Positions 1 through 5,007 of a stretch of 5,007 nt of DNA are shown here, one piece after another (position 1 is the stretch's first letter; the number at the start of each line of letters is the position of its first letter). The DNA comes from Campylobacterota bacterium (GTDB lineage Bacteria > Campylobacterota > Campylobacteria > Campylobacterales > SZUA-545): positions 1 through 5,007 of the forward strand of contig JAUPLZ010000093.1 of the NCBI GenBank assembly GCA_030836705.1, in the 5' to 3' direction. The notes beneath the pieces were generated by a model. That model worked only from the letters and a program-made list of their open reading frames with translations. It was not told where the DNA came from and made no database searches. The position numbers were made by a program, and so were the translations under genes.

Positions 1-523
1 CTACTCCCGCAGAGAATTCCCTATTTGGAAGCGTGCTTAAAAAAAACGGATCAATATAAACAGCTTTTGGTTGATAAAAAGCGCCGATAAGATTTTTGCC
101 GAATTTATTATTTACGCCGGTCTTACCGCCTACTGAAGCGTCTACTTGAGAAAGAAGCGTTGTGGGAATTTGAATAAAATCTATTCCTCTTTGATAAATA
201 GAAGCAACAAAACCCGTCATATCACCGATAACACCACCGCCGAAAGCTATTAGCATTGATTTTCTGTCAAATTTATGCTCAAAAAGCCTATCTAAAATAT
301 ATTCTGCCGTCGCAAGACTTTTATGATTTTCACCATCTGGCACAGTGATAATAAAACACTCTTTTGCGTTTAGTTTTGAAAGTAGCATTTTTAAATGAAG
401 TCCGGAAACTTTAGGATTTGTAATTACTGCCACTTTTGTATTTAATTCCATCACTCCTAAATCATCTATATAAATCTTATAGCTATTGTCGACTTTTTTA
501 TCAAGAACTATATCAATATTCAT
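1..523 (-). CDS. aroB: 3-dehydroquinate synthase, N-terminal part (runs off left edge)
   Basis: AroB is the NAD- and metal-dependent cytosolic enzyme of the shikimate pathway that cyclises DAHP to 3-dehydroquinate. Reading the minus strand from the ATG at 523-521 gives 174 open residues up to the window edge; the family is about 340-360 residues, so roughly half is present. Visible family signatures are PDGE at residues 62-65, the glycine-rich NAD-binding GGGVIGD at 95-101, the very characteristic PTTLLSQVDASVGGKTGVN at 120-138, and KNLIGAFYQP at 143-152. The last residues (REFSAGV) lead into the expected AEVIK metal-ligand motif, which lies off the window with the catalytic histidines, so completeness cannot be judged. 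The start is supported by a purine-rich GGAAAGGG four bases upstream (528-535). The gene is co-oriented with truD but separated from it by an opposite-strand gene, so it probably has its own promoter. Confidence 0.97.
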   Translation of the reverse strand, partial: MNIDIVLDKKVDNSYKIYIDDLGVMELNTKVAVITNPKVSGLHLKMLLSKLNAKECFIITVPDGENHKSLATAEYILDRLFEHKFDRKSMLIAFGGGVIGDMTGFVASIYQRGIDFIQIPTTLLSQVDASVGGKTGVNNKFGKNLIGAFYQPKAVYIDPFFLSTLPNREFSAGV

Positions 524-556
524 TAAACCCTTTCCGTAATTTGTAAAAACTTCTTT

Positions 557-562
557 ATTTTA
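557..562 (-). promoter_or_regulatory. candidate -10 element for aroB
   Basis: On the minus strand this reads TAAAAT within GGATAAAAT, five of six matches to TATAAT. It would place the transcription start near 550 and give a leader of about 26 bases containing the GGAAAGGG ribosome site. No good -35 hexamer is visible, which is usual for sigma-70 promoters in Campylobacterota. In DNA this AT-rich such hexamers are common, so the call rests mostly on position. Confidence 0.35.
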
Positions 563-583
563 TCCAAAATTAAATATCATATT

Positions 584-592
584 TGTTAATAT
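584..592 (+). promoter_or_regulatory. candidate extended -10 element for the small exported-protein gene
   Basis: The sequence TGT-TAATAT fits the extended -10 pattern TGN-TATAAT in all but two positions of the hexamer. A -10 hexamer ending at 592 predicts transcription starting near 599, directly at the ATG at 600. Together with the absence of a Shine-Dalgarno sequence, this suggests a leaderless mRNA. This is inference from spacing only. Confidence 0.4.
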
Positions 593-599
593 CCGTTTC

Positions 600-902
600 A
601 TGAAAATCAAAAAAATAATAATATTAATATTTATAAATATATCGGTCGTTACTTTTGCTGACGAAGATTTTTTGAATAGCTCAAGAGAGTTGCGCTCTTT
701 TTCGCCTCAATATGATTTTGGCACACCTTTAAAAAAAACAAAGCCAAAACAAAATGAAGCGAAACCGATTATTACACAAGAGAAAAATGTGACAATTCAA
801 GATGAGCAAAAAGCAAACCCAATAGAGCAGCTAAAAAAAGAGCTAAACCTAAAATGCGGAGGCAAGTGCGGTATAGATTTTAAAAGCACTCCGCCAAAAT
901 AA
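600..902 (+). CDS. small predicted exported protein with C-terminal CxxxC, unknown function
   Basis: This 100-residue protein is not one I recognise. Residues 1-20 look like a Sec signal peptide: a Lys-rich start (MKIKK), a hydrophobic core of Ile, Leu, Phe and Val, and a plausible cleavage site after TFA-20, so the mature protein of about 80 residues should lie in the periplasm. The middle (about 43-75) is hydrophilic, rich in Lys, Gln, Glu and Asn and probably disordered. Residues 75-84 could form a short helix. The C terminus has two cysteines, C86 and C90, in CGGKCG. CxxxC might form a disulfide or bind a metal or haem, but it is not the CxxCH haem motif or the CxxC thioredoxin motif. It is monocistronic, divergent from aroB and convergent with truD, and its TAA touches the truD stop with no gap. 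No Shine-Dalgarno precedes the ATG. The signal peptide and exact fit between neighbours support a real gene despite its size. Confidence 0.72.
   Translation: MKIKKIIILIFINISVVTFADEDFLNSSRELRSFSPQYDFGTPLKKTKPKQNEAKPIITQEKNVTIQDEQKANPIEQLKKELNLKCGGKCGIDFKSTPPK
856..894. other. imperfect stem-loop at the 3' end of the small gene, possible weak terminator
   Basis: GCGGAG at 856-861 is the exact reverse complement of CTCCGC at 889-894, and inside it GTGC at 866-869 pairs with GCAC at 886-889. The best fold uses 856-860 with 890-894, then 866-869 with 886-889, with a 5-base bulge and a 16-base loop. It is one of the few GC-rich spots in this part of the window and sits where two convergent genes meet. 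Neither strand has a clean T-run right after the stem (minus strand: ATTTTAGG; plus strand: AAAATAATTAC), so intrinsic termination is uncertain. The bases also encode the CxxxC region, which may explain the pattern. Confidence 0.3.
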
Positions 903-1985
903 TTACTTTATCTCTCTTTTTGCTATTTCTTGAATTACATTTGTAGCATATGAGCCTTTTGGTAAAAAAAAGCCTATCTCAAACCAAGCCTCGTTTTCTT
1001 TATATGTGCATTGAAAATTTTCTGGGAATATCCAAGCAAATCTTCTATCCCCGTCAAGAGAATCTATTGTGTCAAATTCTTTTTCAAAAATAAGCGCATC
1101 ATCAATTGCTTTTTTTGTTTTTTTGCCGCTCAAAAGACCGGTTGGAACAGTGTTTTTTAAAAAAAATCTTTTCGCTTCTTCATCGGCATCTTCCGCATAA
1201 AATATTTTGCCGTGCGGATAGTGGCTTATTACATCCCCTTTTAGAATTTTAAAAAAATGTTTTTGATTTTTTAATTCACCAAGCGTCTTAACATCAATAC
1301 CGCTTGCCTCTTTTACTATTTCTTTAGGCTCAAAATTGTTTATCAAATGACTTAACTCTACCCTCTTTGAAAGCCATGAATTAAAAAGATGGCTTTGATA
1401 TGCATTTATTAAAAATGTTTTTATTGTAGGATTTCGTATTTTTAAATTTCCTTCTAAAATCTGCTTGCCTTGCATGTGATTATCATCATCGTTTCCAAAT
1501 CTCTGATAACCAAAATAATTCGCAACACCCTGCTCTTTTATTTTTTCAACAGCATTAAAAATCTTATCGGCGCTTAACGGGAGAACTTTTTTTAGTCTAA
1601 TAAAAAATTTATTCCCTTTTAGATGCCCCTTTTTTATTTTATTATTATGAAGAGTTGTTTCTATTATTTTTATCTGATCATGAGAAAAGCTTTCTATTTT
1701 ATTCTGGAATTTTTTATTGACTGATATATATTGATAAGTTAAAGCTTCTTTGTCTTTTAGACCGGCGCAACCAAAATCCCTTATTTTTACGCCAGTATGA
1801 GTGCTTAAGAATTCAAGCATCTCCCATGTAGAAAGACCTTTTTTTCTTATTTTTAGTATAAGATGCTCACCGCTATTGCTAAAATCATACAACGGCACCT
1901 CTTCAACCACAAAATCTCTTGAATTTTGAGAAAAAACAAAATCAATTGGAGAGTGAGTGAGGGAATAACTTCTGTTTAATGTCAT
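903..1985 (-). CDS. truD: tRNA pseudouridine(13) synthase TruD
   Basis: TruD isomerises uridine 13 of certain tRNAs (notably tRNA-Glu) to pseudouridine in the cytosol. The 360-residue protein matches the usual family size (about 340-370). The catalytic motif AGLKDKEA lies at residues 74-81, with D78 corresponding to the catalytic Asp80 of E. coli TruD. The conserved NYFGYQRFG lies at 156-164, and the INAYQSHLFNSWL segment at about 193-205 matches the family's helix preceding the inserted TruD subdomain. Near the N terminus, DFVVEEVPLY is the typical TruD 'F-V-E-E' strand. The start is the ATG at 1985-1983, with AAGG (1992-1995) six bases upstream. The gene is divergent from pckA and convergent, stop to stop, with the small exported-protein gene. 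No frame damage is seen. Long A/T runs are frequent, including T8A6 at codons 274-278. Confidence 0.97.
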   Translation of the reverse strand: MTLNRSYSLTHSPIDFVFSQNSRDFVVEEVPLYDFSNSGEHLILKIRKKGLSTWEMLEFLSTHTGVKIRDFGCAGLKDKEALTYQYISVNKKFQNKIESFSHDQIKIIETTLHNNKIKKGHLKGNKFFIRLKKVLPLSADKIFNAVEKIKEQGVANYFGYQRFGNDDDNHMQGKQILEGNLKIRNPTIKTFLINAYQSHLFNSWLSKRVELSHLINNFEPKEIVKEASGIDVKTLGELKNQKHFFKILKGDVISHYPHGKIFYAEDADEEAKRFFLKNTVPTGLLSGKKTKKAIDDALIFEKEFDTIDSLDGDRRFAWIFPENFQCTYKENEAWFEIGFFLPKGSYATNVIQEIAKREIK

Positions 1986-2078
1986 AAATAACCTTTTTTC
2001 TTTTTATTTTTTGCAACTTTTATTAAGCTTTAATCAAATAATATTTAACATACGAAATCGAAATGCAAAAGGGAATTA
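1986..2078. promoter_or_regulatory. divergent truD/pckA intergenic region with an AT-rich palindrome
   Basis: This 93-base gap must hold the promoters of both flanking genes. On the plus strand TAATAT at 2039-2044 is a plausible pckA -10, giving a leader of about 28 bases. On the minus strand TATTAT at 2043-2038 overlaps it and could serve truD. Nearby is the inverted repeat ATTAA (2022-2026), GCT, TTAAT (2030-2034), which could be an operator or chance in AT-rich DNA. No convincing -35 elements are seen. The individual assignments are tentative; that the region contains promoters follows from the divergent gene order. Confidence 0.45.
2069..2073 (+). promoter_or_regulatory. pckA ribosome binding site (fixes the start codon)
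   Basis: AAGGG lies five bases before the ATG at 2079. The in-frame ATG three codons later (2088) is preceded only by TCGAAA, so the first ATG is preferred. Confidence 0.75.
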
Positions 2079-3665
2079 ATGTCGAAAATGAACTGGCCAG
2101 ATGCATTGGGAATTAAAAATGTTGGCAAAGTATATCACAATTTAAACTATGAAGAGTTGCATGAGCATGAGATTAAAAATCTTGAAGGCAATGTAACCAA
2201 TTTAGGCGCTATAAACATCGATACCGGAAAATTTACCGGCAGAAGTCCAAACGATAAATATTTCGTATATCAAGAACCTTCAAATAAAAATATAGCTTGG
2301 GGGAATATAAATAAACCCATCAAGCCGGATATTTTTGAAGAGCTTTATGTGAAAGTTATAGATCATTTTGAAAACAAAGATATTTATGTGTTTGATGGCT
2401 TTGTAGGCGCCAGCAAGGAAAACAAAAAAAATGTAAGAGTTGTCAGCGAAATAGCTTGGCAGGCGCATTTTGTTACCAATATGTTTATTCGTCCAAAAGA
2501 TGGCGAACTTGAAGGTTTTTTGCCTGATTTTACGGTCTACAACGCATGCAAAGTCACAAATGATAAATGGGATACGGATCACAAGTTAAATTCAGATGTT
2601 TTTGTTGTTTTTAATATAGAGAAAAAAATAGCGATAATAGGCGGTACATGGTACGGTGGAGAGATGAAAAAAGGTCTCTTTACCATGATGAATTATTGGC
2701 TGCCTCTAAAAAATGTTCTTTCTATGCACTGTTCTGCCAATATCGGTAAAAAAAATGGCGATACGGCTCTATTTTTCGGACTTTCCGGAACCGGCAAAAC
2801 AACTCTTTCAACAGATCCAGATAGGCTTCTTATTGGCGACGATGAGCATGGATGGGATGAGAATGGCATATTTAATTTTGAAGGCGGTTGCTACGCAAAA
2901 ACTATCAATTTAAACCCAGCGAGTGAGCCTGAAATTTATAATGCTATTAGAAAAAATGCACTTTTGGAAAATGTTTGCTGTGGAGATAACTGCGTAGTTG
3001 ACTTTGCTGATGCGTCAAAGACGGAAAACACAAGAGTTTCTTACCCTATAGAGCATATAGAATCATATGAGCCCTCGCTACAAGGACCGCATCCGAAAAA
3101 TATAATATTTCTTACATATGATGCATTTGGCGTATTGCCTCCTGTCGCTAAATTGAGCAAAGAGCAAGCAATGTATTACTTTTTGAGCGGATACACTGCA
3201 AAAGTGGCAGGTACAGAAAGAGGAATAAAAGAACCTACAGCTACTTTTTCGGCATGTTTTGGCGAGGCGTTTTTACCGCTTCATCCTACTGTTTATGCAA
3301 AACTTCTAGGAGAAAAAATAGACACTTACGGTGCAAATGTATATCTTATAAATACCGGTCTTACCGGCGGTAAATATGGTACTGGAAGCAGAATGAGTAT
3401 AAAAAGTACAAGAGCCTGTGTAAATGCAATACTTGACGGGAGTATAAATTCTGCTAATTTTACAGCTATGCCAATTTTTGGGGTAGGCATTCCTGATAAA
3501 GTAAACGGCGTAGAAGATAGCATATTAAACCCTAGAAATGCATGGAAAGATAAAAGTTCTTACGATAAAGAGGCTAAAAGCTTAGCATTGTTGTTTGTTA
3601 AAAATTTCCAAAAATATATTACGCAAGACAGTGATTATAGTTTTGCCGGACCAAAAGTTTCATAA
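2079..3665 (+). CDS. pckA: phosphoenolpyruvate carboxykinase (ATP)
   Basis: PckA (EC 4.1.1.49) converts oxaloacetate and ATP to phosphoenolpyruvate, CO2 and ADP, the entry step of gluconeogenesis from C4 acids; in autotrophic Campylobacterota it could draw on reductive TCA cycle products. The 528 residues match the family's usual length (about 520-540). All key motifs are present by alignment to E. coli PckA from memory: the substrate arginine in TGRSPNDKY (R55), metal ligands K198 (GGEMKKG), H217 (MHCSAN) and D255 (LIGDDEHGW), the kinase-1a P-loop GLSGTGKTT at 234-242 with K240, FEGGCYAKT at 267-275, and R319 in ENTRVSYPI. GLTGGKYGTGSRMSIKSTR at 427-445 is also typical. The ATP-type P-loop and overall sequence argue against the GTP-dependent enzyme. 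One oddity is three cysteines at 300, 301 and 305 in a loop that is normally acidic or polar. There is no clear terminator on this strand before the next gene, 41 bases downstream. Confidence 0.99.
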   Translation: MSKMNWPDALGIKNVGKVYHNLNYEELHEHEIKNLEGNVTNLGAINIDTGKFTGRSPNDKYFVYQEPSNKNIAWGNINKPIKPDIFEELYVKVIDHFENKDIYVFDGFVGASKENKKNVRVVSEIAWQAHFVTNMFIRPKDGELEGFLPDFTVYNACKVTNDKWDTDHKLNSDVFVVFNIEKKIAIIGGTWYGGEMKKGLFTMMNYWLPLKNVLSMHCSANIGKKNGDTALFFGLSGTGKTTLSTDPDRLLIGDDEHGWDENGIFNFEGGCYAKTINLNPASEPEIYNAIRKNALLENVCCGDNCVVDFADASKTENTRVSYPIEHIESYEPSLQGPHPKNIIFLTYDAFGVLPPVAKLSKEQAMYYFLSGYTAKVAGTERGIKEPTATFSACFGEAFLPLHPTVYAKLLGEKIDTYGANVYLINTGLTGGKYGTGSRMSIKSTRACVNAILDGSINSANFTAMPIFGVGIPDKVNGVEDSILNPRNAWKDKSSYDKEAKSLALLFVKNFQKYITQDSDYSFAGPKVS

Positions 3666-3670
3666 AAAAA

Positions 3671-3723
3671 TGTACTTTAGGATTTTGATTATACAATTAA
3701 AATATCATGAATCCTAAAGCACA
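3671..3723. repeat. inverted repeat bracketing the promoter and start codon of the 429-residue gene
   Basis: The left arm 3671-3684 and right arm 3710-3723 are reverse complements at 13 of 14 positions: TGT/ACA, one A-C mismatch at 3674/3720, then a perfect ten-base CTTTAGGATT/AATCCTAAAG. The 25-base spacer holds a -10-like hexamer and the ATG at 3707. On the plus strand no T-run follows the right arm (A-rich coding sequence instead), so it does not look like a pckA terminator. On the minus strand the stem is followed, after TACA, by seven Ts, so it could weakly stop antisense transcription. An operator or a translation-blocking hairpin in read-through mRNA are the other readings. Confidence 0.55.
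3692..3697 (+). promoter_or_regulatory. candidate -10 element for the 429-residue gene
   Basis: TACAAT matches five of six bases of TATAAT and predicts a transcription start near 3704, about three bases before the ATG at 3707. No Shine-Dalgarno sequence is present between pckA and this ATG, consistent with a leaderless or nearly leaderless mRNA. A second hexamer, TAAAAT at 3698-3703, would start transcription inside the coding region and is less likely. Confidence 0.35.
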
Positions 3724-4996
3724 AGAAGAACAAAAAAACTCCACAGATAATTCCACACCAAAATTAAATATTCCAAAACAATATAACTTAATTGCATCAC
3801 TTGTTGAAATTGACAATATTGGAAAGGCATGGCATCTAAATAGTGATGTTTTGACATCTGTTTTGAGTGGTTTTCAATATGCTATAAAAGATAAAAAAGA
3901 GTATATTTTAGCAGAGCTTTATCCTCAAAATTCATATCTTATTATCAATGAAAAAGACTCAAAATTTTCCGTAGTAAGTTCTATTTTTTTGACATATAGC
4001 AACGACAGAATAATAGCTAGACGAAAATCAACGGGGAATGTTCCGGTATGGGAGCTTTTGGATAAAGAATATATCAAAGCATGCAAAGATGCTCAAATGG
4101 CTTTATTGTTTGAAGATAGACTTTTTGCAGAGTGTTATGATAAGGAAGTTTTTGTTGTAAAAAATACATCTCTAAAAAAACACACGGTTGTAACCAAGGA
4201 ATTTAAAATCGCTACGCTAAAATCCCAACCTGCCATAAGTAAAATACCAATTTTAAAATACGCTTCGTTAAATGCTGTTTCTATTTTTAAAAAATATTTT
4301 CGTATTGAGCCATCAGCTTTAAATTTTATTCATATAAGAGGCTTGGAAAAATACAAAATGGCAAACACAAATTTCAATGAAATCTTTGCTATCGGTCTTA
4401 TTTTAGACAGCATAGAAGCTGATGGATTTACACTTGATAAAGAGGTGTCTATTGTCACCATGTTTGAGGAGCAAAAACATGCACTAATTGACTTTTATGC
4501 ACATAGGCTCGGTCATGAAACAAATAGACCAAAAATCGGACTCCCTTATGAAATGTGCGAAAAAAATTTTAATGTCTCTATTTTTTCACTAGTTATATCT
4601 TCAAAAAATGAAAAATATAGCACAATTGAAACTTATGAGCATAATATTAGAAAAATTATTGACAACTCAAAAGATGGTGCACTTTTTGTAGGTGATTTTA
4701 AAATACTTAGCGATATTGCAGGCTTTGCTAAGGAGCTTACTGGATTAGCAAAAACGCTTAAAACGGTATCTACTCTATCAGCGTGGTCAGACCCGCTTGC
4801 TTATGGCGAGAAAGTAATTGAATTATGGAGGGAGCCTATTAAAAAAATGAATCCTGATAAAACTTCCAACAAAACACAAAAAGCACTCAGGGATAAGCTT
4901 TTTAAAAATATAGAGTTTGAGTTTGAAAGGAAAAACACTCAAGGAATGACATCTATTTATAAAGAATATCTTCGGATACTCGGTATAAAAAGCTAA
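3707..4996 (+). CDS. 429-residue protein of unknown function
   Basis: I do not recognise this protein. It has no signal peptide and no clear membrane segment, so it is probably cytosolic. Residues 1-24 are hydrophilic and low in complexity (Asn, Lys, Gln, Ser, Thr, Pro), probably a disordered tail. Residues 25-150 alternate short helices and hydrophobic strands (YILAELY, SYLIIN, FSVVSSIFLTYS, EVFVVKN), suggesting a mixed alpha/beta domain. Residues 160-300 look like a second mixed region, including FAIGLILDSIEADGF at 227-241 and a His/Arg-bearing stretch FYAHRLGHETNRP at 263-275 that matches no catalytic signature I know (it is not HExxH). Residues 335-360 form a probable amphipathic helix, and 378-429 are charged and helical (net basic). 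The next in-frame Met is not until residue 131, so the ATG at 3707 is chosen although no ribosome site precedes it. It follows pckA by 41 bases on the same strand; shared function is not implied. The reading frame is intact and its AT-rich composition resembles its neighbours, so recent foreign origin is not evident. Confidence 0.8.
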   Translation: MNPKAQEEQKNSTDNSTPKLNIPKQYNLIASLVEIDNIGKAWHLNSDVLTSVLSGFQYAIKDKKEYILAELYPQNSYLIINEKDSKFSVVSSIFLTYSNDRIIARRKSTGNVPVWELLDKEYIKACKDAQMALLFEDRLFAECYDKEVFVVKNTSLKKHTVVTKEFKIATLKSQPAISKIPILKYASLNAVSIFKKYFRIEPSALNFIHIRGLEKYKMANTNFNEIFAIGLILDSIEADGFTLDKEVSIVTMFEEQKHALIDFYAHRLGHETNRPKIGLPYEMCEKNFNVSIFSLVISSKNEKYSTIETYEHNIRKIIDNSKDGALFVGDFKILSDIAGFAKELTGLAKTLKTVSTLSAWSDPLAYGEKVIELWREPIKKMNPDKTSNKTQKALRDKLFKNIEFEFERKNTQGMTSIYKEYLRILGIKS

Positions 4997-5007
4997 ACCG
5001 CTCTAAC

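Noticed and set aside
886..891. CxxCH-type haem or thioredoxin active site in the small exported protein
   Set aside because: The cysteines are spaced CxxxC with no following His (CGGKCG), so neither motif applies.
1083..1166. Phase-variable homopolymer tracts in truD
   Set aside because: The runs are A/T tracts of seven to eight bases in Lys/Phe codons, typical of this base composition. Phase variation in Campylobacterota mostly uses longer G/C tracts in surface genes.
2280..2582. 100-codon open frame on the minus strand inside pckA
   Set aside because: It lies entirely antisense to a gene with unmistakable PckA motifs, and its translation has no recognisable domain. It is a shadow of the real frame.
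2713..2913. 66-codon plus-strand frame overlapping the pckA P-loop region
   Set aside because: An out-of-frame reading of the highly conserved kinase motifs, with no independent start signal.
3326..3523. 65-codon minus-strand frame in the 3' part of pckA
   Set aside because: Antisense shadow. Its hydrophobic, Pro-rich look is the complement of the Gly/Lys-rich PckA C-terminal region.
3664..3723. Intrinsic terminator for pckA
   Set aside because: The inverted repeat has no T-run after it on the plus strand, and its right arm is inside the next gene. The seven-base T-run is on the minus strand, so it cannot terminate pckA.
4493..4531. Possible metalloprotease motif in FYAHRLGHETNRP of the unknown protein
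   Set aside because: It is not HExxH and no second ligand set is apparent, so no catalytic claim is justified.
1..5007. Mobile element, CRISPR array, tRNA or toxin-antitoxin system
   Set aside because: No terminal repeats, regularly spaced repeats, cloverleaf sequence, transposase motifs or paired small overlapping genes were seen on either strand.

Overview
The window reads as ordinary, AT-rich chromosomal DNA of a Campylobacterota (epsilonproteobacterial) organism, most like a free-living Sulfurimonas-type sulfur/hydrogen oxidiser. This placement is inferred from base composition, Lys/Ile/Asn-rich proteins, homopolymeric A/T tracts and the style of the AroB, TruD and PckA sequences. It was not tested by a database search. 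Genes are tightly packed, with gaps of only 0 to 93 bases, and there are no insertion sequences, tRNA or rRNA genes, CRISPR arrays or prophage genes.

Layout from left to right. Positions 1-523 (minus strand) hold the N-terminal 174 residues of 3-dehydroquinate synthase (AroB, shikimate pathway), which runs off the left edge. A 76-base divergent gap follows. Next, 600-902 (plus) encodes a 100-residue predicted exported protein of unknown function with a C-terminal CxxxC pair. Its stop codon directly abuts the stop codon of truD (903-1985, minus), the tRNA U13 pseudouridine synthase. A 93-base divergent gap separates truD from pckA (2079-3665, plus), a complete ATP-dependent PEP carboxykinase. 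After only 41 bases comes a 429-residue protein that I do not recognise (3707-4996, plus), ending 11 bases before the right edge.

The genes do not form one pathway. AroB supplies aromatic precursors from PEP and erythrose-4-phosphate. PckA makes PEP from oxaloacetate, which would feed gluconeogenesis and indirectly the shikimate pathway. TruD modifies tRNA. The two unknown proteins cannot be tied to these functions from sequence alone.

I found no convincing new multi-gene system. The best leads are the unrecognised 429-residue gene and the 14-base inverted repeat (13 of 14 paired) that brackets its likely promoter and start codon. A further lead is a contrast in start signals: the three recognised enzymes have clear Shine-Dalgarno sequences, while the two unknown genes have none and instead carry -10-like hexamers 7-9 bases before their ATG, which suggests leaderless mRNAs.
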